From Typhlomys cinereus (taxonomy: Eukaryota; Chordata; Mammalia; Rodentia; Platacanthomyidae): DNA of 64,000 nucleotides. Below the pieces are notes generated by a model. The model was given only the letters and a program-made list of their open reading frames with translations. It ran no database searches and was not told the DNA's origin. Shown here piece by piece: positions 13,341-25,560 of the stretch. The stretch covers positions 434,001 through 498,000 of the forward strand of contig JALPQD010000401.1 in the NCBI GenBank assembly GCA_023101885.1. The letters are read 5' to 3'. Each line of letters opens with the position of its first letter. Position 1 is the stretch's first letter. The position numbers and the translations under genes were made by a program.

Positions 13341-13864
13341 ACTGACTTTAAAGTTCTTGTGTAACAAACACTTAACAAAACACACAGACCAGGCAGGCAG
13401 GGCATGGTAGAATATGGCAGTACTCCGGAGGCAAAGCTTCTTGAGCCTCATAGTGACGACCCTGTTTCAGAAAATGAAAAGAAAAGCATGCTGACCATGA
13501 ACAAACACACCAGTAGAACCACCTCCCAGGAAGAATATCAGCAACACTCCTGAAACCCTGTGGATTTTCCCAGTGGCCCCTTTGAACATTCACACCAGCA
13601 TCAAACAATGCTCCTTTTGTAATATTTGTGAGATCAGTCTATATTGTTGCATCTAGCAATGGTTCACTTTTTAACATAACTGATAGAACCTAGTCTATAC
13701 TACACTTTGTTTATTCATTCCACTACTGGGAGCTATCTGGGTTGTTTCCAGTTGAACATATTACAAAATAATAGTTTTATAAATGTTTTTCTTCATGCAT
13801 GTTGGTGCCATGTCTATGTAGATATTTATGGAATATGTAGTCAAATTCTTGTAAACCAACTGGA

Positions 13865-14190
13865 GAATTAATCATCATGGGGCTGGAGAGGTGGCTCAGG
13901 GGTTAAGCCTCTGCCTTGCAGGAGGAAGGTCCTGAGTTCGGATTCTAGACCCCACGTATAGACGCCAGGCAGAAGCGGGGGCGGCCTGCGTTTCTGGTCC
14001 TGGTAGGGCGGAGCCTGTGAATCCCGGGGCAGAGTAAACAAGGAGGAGGTGGAAGTGGTCCATGGTGGTTCCCAAATTCACCCGTGGTTCTACACACACA
14101 TACATGCACACATGCACACACACGCATACACGCACAATTGAATAAATAATTAATAATAATTTAAAAAATTAAAAAAAGAATTAATCATCA
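13865..14190 (+). mobile_element. Long B2-like SINE, subfamily 1, with perfect target-site duplication
   Basis: The body (13878-14177) starts ggggctggagaggtggctca, which contains a pol III A box. It continues past a B box (gagttcggattc) and a lineage-specific body with gacgccaggcagaagcgg and gggcggagcctgtgaatccc, and ends in a CA-rich stretch and an AT-rich tail. Identical 13-bp flanks gaattaatcatca (13865-13877 and 14178-14190) prove retrotransposition and suggest a young insertion. The head resembles rodent B2, but the 3' body is not the mouse B2 body. Confidence 0.9.
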
Positions 14191-14642
14191 CTTCTGAGAT
14201 TTTTTTAACATAGTACATTCCAGTTTAAAATACAACTAATTTATAGATAGTATTTCAAAATAGCAACCATTTGTAGGTGGCGAAGTCATTGCATTTAGAA
14301 GTAAGATTTAACATATGAACAACTTCTGATCATGTTTGTCATTTTTAAAATAATTTGGATTAAAACTTAAAAATACATGGGTCACTTTTATATGAAGGTA
14401 AACAAGGAAACATTACAGTGTAGAATGTGGAATTCTCAAATCCAGCTCAGATCTGGTATCAGAAGTCTTCTTTGTACAATCACTTTTTTAAAGTCATTGA
14501 GTAACTCAGCGGGCCTCTCTGCCTACTTTCATCCAACTTAGCGGGGATAAATGATCCTTCACACAGTACATTAGACAGTCATAGATACCAAGTCATTTTA
14601 GAAAGTGGGAAGTACACTGAACACACTACACCCACCCACCCC

Positions 14643-14777
14643 CGCATACACACCCTGGGCATAGTGGCTCGTGCTTCTAATCCCAGCTCTCTGAAGATTG
14701 AAGACAGATGGGCATGAGTTTAAAACCAGCCTGGACTACATAAGAAAACCTTGTCTCAAAAAAAGAAAAAAAAAATT
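14643..14777 (+). mobile_element. B1-like SINE (7SL-derived)
   Basis: The sequence gggcatagtggctcgtgc, taatcccagctctctgaag, gagtttaaaaccagcctgg and ccttgtctcaaaaaaa is a complete B1 order ending in an A-rich tail. Confidence 0.85.
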
Positions 14778-15406
14778 GAACAGATTACATCACGATGTTC
14801 CAACCCCAGCTGAGAAATGAGGAGACCTGGAGTAGTTCTTCCCACTTGCTCTTGGCCTGTGCTCTGCCCCCCAATGGACAGCAGAGTTTAGGCCTCCCAG
14901 CTGCTCCCCGCCGCTCCTCCAGCTCCACCAGTGGGATGTGCGTGAACCCAGGATCATAGTCTATGAAGAGCAGCAGCAAAGGCTTCCTCATGGGTTCAAA
15001 TCTGCTTTCCAGCTCAGGATCGAAGAACTGGGTTCTCTGTCTTTATGTGCACATGTGTTTTATTTAGCTAATCTACCCTTTTATTTGTTTGCCAAGTTAT
15101 CTGCCAAGTTTCATTACACCACCATTTAGCAATTCCTGGAGCATTTTTTTTACTTTTTTGAGCATGCTGTCTGGTCCTATCTTCTCTTCTGTTAGCTCAC
15201 GTGTGAAAATAAATCTTAAGTTATACATAAGCACCAAGAGTTTCTCTAATACCAAAAAGTAATGGCTTCAAAGCAGGTTGATACCCGAAACCAAATAACT
15301 CATTGTTTTCAGTTTCCGGTGAAATATCGAGCAAGTTATGGTATTATTGGGCATGATTTTCATTATGCAGCATCTTAATTAGAACCAGAATCTCATGTTG
15401 TTGAAA

Positions 15407-15416
<10 letters not shown>

Positions 15417-15438
<22 letters not shown>

Positions 15439-15453
15439 ATCTGTGTGTGTGTA
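15417..15453. repeat. Interrupted (GT)n microsatellite
   Basis: GT repeats are broken once by an atct interruption. No SINE head is visible next to it. Confidence 0.9.
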
Positions 15454-16244
15454 TAATAAAATTTTTACCCATCTGGCAAAAAAATGAAAGAATTCTCCTA
15501 ACACAAACATCACATTATTTTTTAACTTTGACATCTGTGCACAATCCCATGGACTACTACTACCCTTCAAAGACTGTCAAAATCAATAATATGAGCCAAT
15601 CTATCATTCAAGGAGATTTGTATGTTCTTTTTATACAAAAATTTCATAATGATGATAAATTGATTTGTGTAGAAACTTCTCTTTTTGGAATACAGGTATT
15701 TCTTGACTTGTAGTGGGGTTATATCTCAATTAAACCCATTGGATTTTGAACACATTGAATGTTAAAAATGCACTTAGCATGTAAACTAATATGCATCCCA
15801 GATAACAGCGGTTCACTGGACAGTTTCTGTTGCCCTTTGTGAGGTCTGAGGGGAGTTACAGCCTCATGACCCTATCTAGCAGTGTGAGAAAGAATGTTAT
15901 CCCATATTGCTATGCAGAAAAGGACCACAATAGAAAAATCAAACTATGGTTTCTACTGCATGTATATAGCTTATGTATTATTGTAACATTGAAAAGTCAG
16001 AATTCAAGCCATTCTGAGCCAGAGATGGTCTATGTTGACAATTGCTATGCCAGTGTATCTAGCAAACCTTTACTGTCTGTAGAGACAACTAATATTATTT
16101 GTTCAAAAATTGCCGAAGTGTGTAAAACCTTGGAAAGTGTATGAGAAGATAAATATTTTTCCAAGAGTTATGTAAGATAATGCAAGATAACATACTAAGA
16201 TATACTTTTTTTAATAAGGCAACAGCTTACACTGTTGTACTTAC

Positions 16245-16273
16245 ACTAATGTATCCAACACTGATACATTAGT
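16245..16273. repeat. 11-bp perfect inverted repeat (hairpin) with 7-base loop
   Basis: The arm actaatgtatc (16245-16255), a caacact loop and the exact reverse complement gatacattagt (16263-16273) could form a stem. A smaller inverted pair, caacag/ctgttg, lies just upstream. No function is visible. Confidence 0.85.
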
Positions 16274-16747
16274 CCATGAAAATCAAAGTTCAAATAGAAT
16301 TGCTGTCAGATTATAATTTAAACATGGAGTGTGAGTATATAAATGTTAAAAATACACAAATGTATATATAAGTGTATATAATTATGGTTGTGTCTTAACT
16401 ACATCATGTATCTCATCAGATACTATAATAAAAGAACATGTGACTGATAACAATATCCTGAAATTTTTTAAAAATTTAAAAATCCTGAATTTTTAAAATA
16501 ATCGTACATGGAAATAGGCTTTCACACAGCTACTTTTCACATATTAGACTATAAAAGTCATTAATTAATGATATGCTCTTCATTCTTAGCCACGCAGCAT
16601 TTGTTTTCTATTTCTTTTTTCTCCAACTTACTGGATTGCCCATAAAAAGATTCCTTCTTAGATTTTTAATTTTCAGAAATTAAAGTATTGTTAATTTTAA
16701 TTCATGGACTTGGTCGATACATATTGAAACCTGTAAGGAATCCTTGA

Positions 16748-16750
<3 letters not shown>

Positions 16751-16789
<39 letters not shown>

Positions 16790-16790
16790 A
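16751..16790. repeat. (CA)n microsatellite
   Basis: About 17 CA units are followed by an imperfect acatacacaaaa end. Confidence 0.95.
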
Positions 16791-16947
16791 AAAAACCCTC
16801 TGAGATGTTGACCTCTGCTGTCTTGAATGATGTTGTGTTTTCCATAGTTAGTGGGGAGCTCTATTTACTGAGATATGCCATGAGCTGGTCAGGTGACTCC
16901 CAATTCTTCAGCAATCTACAGTCTAAATCAGTAAATAAAACCTGTAT

Positions 16948-17561
16948 AAGAAATGTCCTGTGAGGAGCAACAAAACTGCAAAAGAAAATCAACAAACCAT
17001 AATCCAGAACTTCAGAGACTCTATATCAACCATCTAGAACTAGGCCAGCCTAATCTCTCCCCATCCTGAAGCTCAGGGACATTTGCGGAAGAGGGGACGG
17101 TAAGATTGTAAGAGCACAAGGATGGGAGGAGCAATGATATACACGATACTCCACACAAGTTAGGGCCGAAGCAATCATAATTGGATTTTGCATGCCCTGT
17201 GCAATGTTCCACACACTATTGACCCACAAAGTCCAGCATTTGCTAAAGGCACCAAGATCATTGGAGGCAAGGGATTGACAGCCACAGCAGTGTTCCTATA
17301 CTTAAGGAGAACACGGGAAAGGGTTCAGGGAAAGGCCACTGGGTCCTTGTACGTCATCGGAGAGGAGGACCCAGAGAAGAGTATGGCATGCACATTAAAG
17401 GATTCTCTGGGGATTGGAGGGGAGGCACTGGGGGATAGGGAAGGAGGGTGAGGGGAGGGGGAGGAGGGGGTTCAAGGGGGAGGAGGAGGGAGGAAGGGAA
17501 CCGGTGTACCTATTAAGTTTGTATGAGCAGAAATAATAATAATAATAAAAGAAATGTCCTG
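16948..17561 (+). mobile_element. L1 3' end with perfect target-site duplication (best copy)
   Basis: The body (16961-17548) carries the rodent L1 3'UTR signature gcggaagagggg followed by aagattgtaagag. A strong G-rich polypurine tract follows (about 17409-17495), then accggtgtacctattaag and a tail of AAT units. Identical 13-bp flanks aagaaatgtcctg (16948-16960 and 17549-17561) show target-primed insertion. G-rich purine tracts in the 3'UTR are a known feature of mammalian L1. An open frame of 87 codons at 17188-17451 belongs to this repeat and has counterparts in the other copies. It is a 5'-truncated copy with no reverse transcriptase. Confidence 0.88.
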
Positions 17562-18866
17562 CGAATGCCAACAGTGCTTCACATTGCACATCAATTACAT
17601 AAACTAATATACCTAATTTTTAAGTAAACTTAACGTTTATCACTGATCTGTCAGAGACTGAATACTAGGCTAAGGTTTGAGCAAAGATCTAAGTGTGCTT
17701 AAAGCTGCTCTTTACACTGGTATTAAATCCAGTTTATTTTTGTTACTACATAATTCGACTATTTAATAACAGCTCTTTGTTTGGAAGGGGTTATCACACT
17801 GCCTCTGAGACTGCTTTTGAAAATATCTGTATCTTTCTCTATTTCACTGGTAAATTCCAATGTATATAATAAGAGAAAAAAAAAAAAGATATCAGAACAG
17901 TTCTTCCCTGACTCAGTAATCTAGCCATCATTGAATTTCCCTGTGTATATTTACCCTTCCCAAAGAAATAATTTCTAAGTTATATTCTATGGATCACACA
18001 TAAGCATTTAGTAGTTGCTAATAGCTAATATGCAGGTGATATTTTTCTGAATACTTTAAATAAATTAAGAAAAATTATATATTAAAATTTGAGTTATATT
18101 GTTTCATAACTTTGTAGTTGTACTATGTAGTCCTGTAGTTGTGTTTTCTAAATATTTTAAACAAGAGTTATTATAAAGGCCTAAAGCTTTAGTAAGTGTA
18201 TGTTACTTAAAAATTCATAACATTATTATCATACCCACATCAGACGCTCACATGAAGTTACTAGAAACCTTGACACATGCATGTTGCTTGATCGGCACTC
18301 TTACTAGTTGTATGTCATAAATTCAAAGCGATTCATTCTAATTTAAGGCATTGCACTTTTTATTTGACACATCTGCATCTATTCTGAGCATTTCATATGC
18401 AAACAAGTTCATCTGTGAAACCATAATCCAAATCGAAAGTGTTGTGTGTCTAGGGCACCTGCGGCCGCTGCCGCAGAATGTGTTAGATTCACAGACAGCT
18501 TGTGGTCAAGCAGGTTTGGCAAATGCTGTGATAGAACATTCTGTAGCTTTCATCGAAGATGGTGAAACATGGAACCAGATCACTGAGAGCACATTATGAT
18601 TCACGCTTCAGACTTTACCTGGTACCAATTAACTGAGTAATATAAAATCATCATTGAAATGTTCTCTTGTTGCATGGCATTGCTATGTAAATTGCATGTG
18701 TTCGAGGTATTCAGTCTTATAATTTGTGCCACACAATTATCCATATGATTTCAGAAATTGGGCATTTTAACTCTACATCTGACTCTCGTTATAAACATGC
18801 TTACCATTTGCTTTTGGAGCGCAAAAGCAGCCGGCCTTTTAACCAACTTGTATTCTTTACCCCCAG

Positions 18867-18989
18867 CAATGCATTTATTTGGCCTCAACTGGCAGTTACA
18901 GCAGACTGAAAATGACACATTTGAGAATGGAAAAGTGAATTCTGATACCATGCCAACAAACACTGTCTCGTTACCTTCCGGCGACAACG
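18867..18989 (+). CDS. TENM3: TENM3 exon A: end of transmembrane segment and start of ectodomain
   Basis: This exon encodes 40 full codons plus split codons at both ends (phase 1 in, phase 1 out). The acceptor is ttctttacccccag and the donor gtaaga. It begins by completing an alanine codon and then reads [11 protein letters not shown], the hydrophobic exit of the type II membrane segment conserved in teneurins. A polar linker containing [17 protein letters not shown] and ending SLPSGDNG follows. That linker wording separates TENM3 from TENM1, 2 and 4 as I remember them. One N-glycosylation sequon (NDT) is present. Teneurin-3 is a neuronal adhesion protein that binds itself and latrophilins across synapses, so this segment sits at the outer membrane face. 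The frame is open about 100 bases into the upstream intron, but the acceptor and homology fix the start. Confidence 0.96.
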
Positions 18990-21900
18990 GTAAGAGAAAG
19001 AATTATGTACACCATAGTCTTCCGTTCACATGCTAGTCCATACGCTTATTTTTAACTGTGCTTGTGTCTAGTTTATGTGGGAAAGAGAAATGGCTTGGAA
19101 ATGACAGGTATCATCTGTTCACGGGTGTTTCTTATTAATTTGCTTGAAAAGTTGAGAATTCACACTTTTATTACAAGAATAATCTAATTTTCTGCTTTCT
19201 GGGGGCTGGTGGTTAGTCTTTTCTGCCTTTCCTTCCTGTAAGTGCCTATTAAGTTTTATTTTCAGTCTACAGCTACATTATACTTCAGTGTAACATAACA
19301 TCTCCTACAGTATCTTGAGTACATTATCTTTTCTTCATTGTACTCATATGTGGAGTTAGGATATTCTATTAATCTTATTATAAAGCTTTTAAATATAAAC
19401 TACATTAGAAGATTATAACTTATTGACCTTTCCCTCTGCCCTTTCTCTAACCTTTTAAGAGTGTGCACTTTGAACACTCTTTCAAGTGAATTTGCTTTGA
19501 ATTAAAAATGGAATTTAAGTGGTTAGAGAATGCTGTATTTCATTTCTCTGGTGTAAAAAAGAAACCTAAAATATATGCATGCATACAGATTTATATTATA
19601 TATCGTTTAATATTATTTATGCATTGTATACATTTTGGCATCAGTTTAATATTATTTAAGCATATGTGCATATTTCGGCATTTTTTAATCTTCATTTTCA
19701 AAAAAAATGCTGGTGCTTTATGTCTCACAGCAATGTGAAGTAGGTATCTGACACCCAATAAATCATTTGCTTTTAAGAATTTCTCTAGCTGTCCTTCCTC
19801 TGCTTGTTCTGATCTCGTGTACTTGTATTAACACGAATGTCAGTCAAGCCCATGCTTCTTCATAAGACTATCTGCTGTTCCTCACTTGTAGTCATTTACT
19901 AGGACTGTTTCTTTAGCGTGTTTTCATGCTTTGCCCCCCTCATCTTTTACTTTAACAGTAATATTTATGACACATCTGTTCCTCCTCAAGGAAGCTGATG
20001 AATTTTATGGGAATTATATCTTCACAATAATGATTAAATGCTCCCCTCCCACTACAGAGTCTTTCCTATAAACTTCTCCATGTGTAAAAGAACTATAATC
20101 TGGTACCCGACATGTCTCTACAGAGTAGTCACTGCACGGCGGGTTAGTGGAAGTCAAGACAAGCTTTCTTAGTTGAATCTGCAGCTGATAAATCACCTAT
20201 GGTAACAGCTTAATAGCTTCCCTGTTGTATATTTTTTATGCATTGATAGCACATCTAAGCATATCAGGTAAACTCACAGAAATCAAGAATATTTATTTTT
20301 GTTTATATTGATTGAAATTTAGACTACTTCTTAAACTGGAAGATTCTTGTAAAGATGATCAAATGGAGCTTCTAATCATATGTGTTGTGAACGGTTTTCC
20401 CAAACGGAACAAACTATAATTACATTGATGCTTGTTGTGGACATTTGTTTATTTATAATATCCTAACCTTCTGTTATGATTAAGATAAAAATAGAGTACA
20501 GCTAATTAGTTTCGCAGCACTCAAAATGCATGATGTTGAGAAAGCTGCGAATTCACATGTGTTCCCCTCACCCCAAACTCAGCGTGGGTTCCAGTGTTTT
20601 TCCAGGGAATGCATTTGCTCACATCAGAGTCTCTTAGCTCACATAAGCATATATTTGAATCATATTTTCTTCTCCTGTTTACCTTGGAAACTTTGAGGAA
20701 GTGATTAGTAGTTCACAATTGTAAGAAAATCTACATTCGTTGTGGAATAAACTATCTAGTATTATCAATACCAAAGAGTTATAAAAATACTACATGAATA
20801 TGGGTTCAGGGTTCTCTGTGAAGTCAGAACTCTCTAAAACAGTAACTCCTAAATGTATTGATTATGATAGCAGTAAGAAATACATTATATCACACTGGCT
20901 ACCCCTATACAAATCTATCTCTATTTATAGATGCATGTATATATGCATGTATATACATATATATATAACTGTGAAATTATTCCTAAATTAAGACTGACTT
21001 AATATTGTGAAATGTGTCATAGTATTTTCTGTTTTGTTTCATTGTATTTTCCCAAACACATGCAAATTGCAACTTACTAAAATAGTTTTATAATTTATAA
21101 CAAATTACAGCTTCAAAAATACTGCTCTCAGTGTACACACTGTTGATGCATACCATTCGGGTAACTGCATATCTACCCACAGTAACTTCATCCTAGGTGT
21201 ATTCAGGGGTCTCCCACAAAAATTAATAGTTAATAGTCTCCCCAGAATCAGTTTAGTACATTGGAGAACTAGGCCTCCAGCCTGCCAATTTAAGGGCATT
21301 TCTCTTCAGGGAAAGAAGTCTGTCTGGTTTCGCTCAGACCATGTCTAAAATGTGACTGAAACAAGTTTCTCATCTTCTTATTTCTCAAATAGCCACAAAT
21401 TCCCAGATTGTAAAGATTCCTTATATCTACTTTTCAATAAAGGTTCTTAGTATATGTTCTTTGAATTCCTACCCATGATTCAGGGGGCAGGAGGAGACTC
21501 TATTTACAAGAACAGAAGTACCCAAAATCTATTTCTTTATAAAAGAACTCTATGATGACTTTGTACTGCACCGTCGCCCCCTGCTTCAGATTTGTAAACT
21601 CTCTGGAGAAGCAGATCACATCGTCAGTTTAGAAATCATGGGAGGAGCTGATCCTAGAGAAAGACCTCCACAACAGTTGGCCTATCAACTTCCCCAGTAA
21701 TGAGAGAAGATCTCAAGAAATAAGACGCCTCCCTGAGAGACTGAATTTGCCCACTGATGCATCACCCACGGCCCAGCAAGTGTTGGGCACTTTCTTACTT
21801 GTCAGTGTAGACATTTCAGACAGAACCCAATGAGTCACACATGAAAAAAAGTGGGGGGGGGGGAGTAAAGATTGAAGAAGATTGGATGGAGAGGAGCGAG

Positions 21901-22410
21901 GAAGGAAATAGGTAGTAAGGGGTAAAAACACAAAGATTCGGTGTATTTATATATGAAAGTGTCAAAGAATAAAACAGTAATAACTTTAAAAAAGAATTGT
22001 GCACAAAGTTTGCTATGAGAATTAACCATGATAAACATAATGAGAGAATTACTTCATGATTTCTAAATGAAATGCTCTTGTTCCTGTGGTCCTATTTCAT
22101 CCTTCCTTTATAAACATAATTCTGAACAATGATCATTGTACTAATGGCTTTGTAATCTTTCTACTGCCTTTAAAACTGAACCAAAGCCTCTCAATGGTGG
22201 TTAGTATAAGAAAGAAGAATCTATATTACATGGAATAACCCTTTACTCTTTATCTCCGAGACTTTTTTGGCAGAATTGTAGAAGTTAGATAGCCAAAGCG
22301 TAGGGATCTCAGGACAGACTCAAAGAAATGGACAAAGTGGATAAATAGGTGAGATTAAAGGTTGGAGCTGAAATAGCTTCCTTCTAGAAAACTGAAATTA
22401 TTCCCTTGGA

Positions 22411-22566
22411 CTAGTGGGTTCATTTGGCCTAATGGACAGAAAGGATCACACAGGCCTCTACTCAAATCCCAGCTCCTTCATTTATTTAGCCTGTAACCAG
22501 TTATTTAACCTCTTTGAGCCTCAATTTCCTCATGTGTAAATAGGGAATAATAACACTTATTCCATG
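22411..22566 (+). mobile_element. MIR SINE
   Basis: The order ctcaaatcccagctccttc, tagcctgtaaccag, ttatttaacctctttgagcc, tcaatttcctcatgtgtaaa, tagggaataataac follows the MIR core and tail closely. It is ancient and shared by mammals. Confidence 0.85.
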
Positions 22567-23577
22567 GCTTGCCAACCTCAAAGTCTTGCACTCCACTCTA
22601 TTTTCTTTTCATCAGTCTGCACCCTATACTTTTCAACAATTAGGTCAACTTCCCAGGTATGCTCAAGACCCTGTTTTGCACTCTGTTCAACAGAAAGAAA
22701 TTGAACGCTTCAGGAGGAACTTTCTTTTGTTTTCTGGTTGAAAAAAAATTCCATTCCTGTATATGCTACTTTTTCCTACTACTGTGACATAATAACTGAA
22801 GAAAGCAACTTAAAGGAGTTTTTTTTTTTTTTTTTTTTTTGGCTCAGAGCTTGAAAGTATATACTGAATCTTCAGTCAGGAAGCAGAGGGAGATGGATAC
22901 TAAGATTCAACTCACTTGCTCATTACACAGTTCCTAGACTTAAGTCTTGAATCCCATGTACTCATCACTATCTGGCTTTTGCAGCACTCCTTCACACAAC
23001 TGTCTTCTGTCACTGCCCAATGAGCTGATGATGTCTTCCAAGTCATCTGCTACGTATCAACACTAGTGAATACTGTCTACCCCTTCTTGCATTTGAGTCC
23101 TTGGTGACATTTTATTAGTTGACCTAGACTTATAAAAAAATGTATAGGGTATTGACTAAGGGGCAAAAAGAATATAGACTAGCAAGAGCAGCACAAAGCT
23201 ATCTTGTGGAGCTGACATAGCACTCGTGAGCTCACCACACAGGAGCACATGAAGAGTCTGGTCCTCATGGAGAGAAGGTCATGAGCTCTCACTTCTCCCC
23301 ACGAGATTCATGGCAGTTGAGATGATTAGGGGAGGGGTATCATGGTTTTCTTTTCAAGGCCACAGCCTTTACTCCCACCCTTATTCAGCCAGGAAACCAT
23401 AATAAAGCTCAGTAACTCATACACAAGAAGAAGGCATGAATGCAAAAAAAGAAGTGTGATTTCAGGAAGGGGTGAAAATGTGATTGGGCTAGGCACAAAC
23501 AACTAAAGTTCATTAATATATGAAATTGTCAAACAATAAATTAATTTTTTAAAAAAATTGATCTATTCTTCCTAATC

Positions 23578-23818
23578 AAAACATTCCTTCTTGGGCTGGA
23601 GAGACTCTGCCTCAGCAAGCAAAAGGTCCTGAGTTCAGATCCCAGGTCCCAGGTAAAAACTCCAGGTGGAAATGGGGTTAGCCTGCACTTCCCACTCTGG
23701 TGAGCTGAGCTTGGGAAATCCCAGAGGGAAGCAAGGAGGAGGTAAAAGCAATCCAGGATGATTCCCAAAGTCACCCTTGGTCCTCCACAGGGACATATAG
23801 TGCCCTCTGTGCCCTCTG

Positions 23819-23854
<36 letters not shown>

Positions 23855-23924
23855 ACACACACACACAGAGACACACACACACACTAAATGAATGAATAAA
23901 TAAATTTTAAAAAACATTCCTTCT
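23578..23924 (+). mobile_element. Long B2-like SINE, subfamily 2, with perfect target-site duplication
   Basis: The body (23592-23910) starts gggctggagagactctgcct, lacking part of the usual A-box segment. It continues with gtcctgagttcagatccc, aaaactccaggtggaaatgg, tgggaaatcccagaggg, and tcctccacagggacatatag, then a long CA tract (about 23820-23884) and an AATAAAT tail. The flanks aaaacattccttct (23578-23591 and 23911-23924) are identical 14-mers. This body differs from subfamily 1 (13865, 25262). Confidence 0.9.
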
Positions 23925-24621
23925 GCTACCTTGTGTCTTGATCAACCTTTATTTCTTTTTAAGTAGCAACATCTATTTGTTTAGTTAACGCATCTCCTTT
24001 CACCTTATTACTAAACATTATTCTTCAGAACTCCGCTCTTTCACAACCACTTTGATTTTTCTCCTCTGTTCTTGACCTTGATTATAGCCTAGGTCCTCTT
24101 GACTCCCAAGTCAGTAAGTTCAGCTTTACTTGACTTCAGACATCAACATATCAACCTTATGTTTTTTGAAACATCTCCACTTGAATGCCTGTATTAGCAT
24201 CTCAAACTGAGCCTATCGGTGGTTTCAGTTATCTAGTACTATACAGCAAACCATACCAAATTCCCTAGCTTGCAGAAACTATTTTTCCATCTGCCCTAGT
24301 TTTGCCAGCTGCCTGAGCAGTCTTGCGTTCTTGCTCGGGCTTTTCCTGCAGTCGTTCCCAGATGTCCAGGGCTGTCTGAAAGTTCTCTTGAGCGGCAGAT
24401 CCAAGGTCACTCATTCACAGAGATGGCAGCTGATGCTGTCTATGGACTCTCCTGGACTGTGGCTGTCAAATGGAACATCTGTCATGATCTTCCATGTGGT
24501 TTGAGTTTCTCAGAATGTAGTAGCTGGCTCTGAAGAGAAGTATCTCAAGAGGGGAAACTCTCAGAGACCTATACAAAAGCACTCAGCATTCTGAGGTATC
24601 ACTGTCATCAAGAGGTAAGTA

Positions 24622-24700
24622 GCTGGGCCAGCAATGTAGATCAGTAACAGATTGCTTGCCTAACATACAGAAAACCCTGAGTTTTATCTCTATCAACTGT
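24622..24700 (+). mobile_element. Degraded ID-like SINE
   Basis: The order ctgggccagcaatgtagatcag, taacagattgcttgcctaac, and aaaccctgagttttatctct follows the ID body with many changes. Confidence 0.45.
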
Positions 24701-25261
24701 GACCATCCTAGCTTCACAGTAGGGGATCTAAGCTTCCTTCTTGATGACGTACACAGGCAACACCCTCAAGGGCATTTGGGATGGAAACATTATTGTGACA
24801 TATCTTTTGAAAACATAATTGCCAGTCACTTTTCCAAGTTTGCCTGTCTGTTGGCAATTGCTATACTAAAATGTTGTTCTAGCAGTTGGCAAGTACTGAC
24901 AATTCAGACTCTGTGGTGTCTTTTGAATCCTGTCATTTCTCACACGGGTCACAGCAGACCCCACTCTGTGCTGTCTCTGCTCTTGCTCGTTGATCTTCAC
25001 AAACAAATTCAAGATAGCAATATCACACCTGACTCCCTTCAGTGACATAGCTGCTTGTCACATGCCTTTAAATGACTTCTGAGTTTCTCCATAATCTGGC
25101 CTCTCATCTTACCTTACTACCATACAGAAAGAAAATGTGTGCACACTAGAACCAGAACACCCGGCTTCATGTACAAGTTCTTATCATTAGTGCCTGAATT
25201 ACTCAGGATAATTCATATAGCTTCTTTGTGTACACATTTTCTCATCAATTGAAAGGAACTT

Positions 25262-25560
25262 GGGGCTGGAGAGGTGGCTCAGGGGTTAAGCTTCTGCCTT
25301 GCAGGCAGAAGGTCCTGAGTTCCGATCCTAGAACCCACGTATAGACGCCGGATGGAAGCGGGGCAGGCCTGTGTTTCTGGTCCTGGTAGGGCGGAGCCTG
25401 TGAATCCCTGAGCAGAGTAAACAAGGAGGAAGTGGAGGCGTCCATGGTGGTTCCCGAATTCGTCCGTGGTTCTACACACACACACACATACATACACACA
25501 TGCGCACACACACATACACGCACAATTGAATACATAATAAATAATAAAAAAAATTTTTAA
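25262..25560 (+). mobile_element. Long B2-like SINE, subfamily 1
   Basis: It is nearly the same sequence as the 13865 copy: ggggctggagaggtggctca, gacgccggatggaagcgg, gggcggagcctgtgaatccc, a CA-rich part and an AATAAATAATAAA tail. Flanking duplications are not clean (aaaggaactt against aaaagtaact), so the edges are approximate. Confidence 0.88.

Larger units (their letters stand above)
1..18866 (+). other. TENM3: TENM3 intron upstream of the membrane-proximal exon (5' end outside window)
   Basis: No exon is recognisable here. The preceding teneurin exon, which would encode the hydrophobic transmembrane segment and end one base into an alanine codon, was not found, so this intron continues upstream. 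The sequence is AT-rich and holds scattered SINEs, L1 3' ends, MIR copies and TG/CA microsatellites, listed separately. The stretches 650-1800, 5000-7200, 8250-8930, 10750-13000 and 17600-18350 show nothing I can name. The blocks at 4640-5010 and 7680-8240 are more GC-rich and unassigned; they may be decayed LTR or other repeat sequence. Intron assignment is inferred from the gene model. Confidence 0.8.

Noticed and set aside
17188..17451. 87-codon frame as a cellular gene
   Set aside because: It lies inside an L1 3' end with clear target-site duplications and has copies elsewhere in the window.
18460..18480. GC-rich patch with a NotI site (gcggccgc) about 400 bases before exon A as a CpG island or alternative promoter
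   Set aside because: It is only about 25 bases long, in AT-rich flanks with no sustained CpG density.
18758..18866. Possible longer exon A from the upstream open frame
   Set aside because: A pyrimidine-rich tract and AG sit directly before the homologous start, and the upstream residues do not resemble a teneurin membrane segment.
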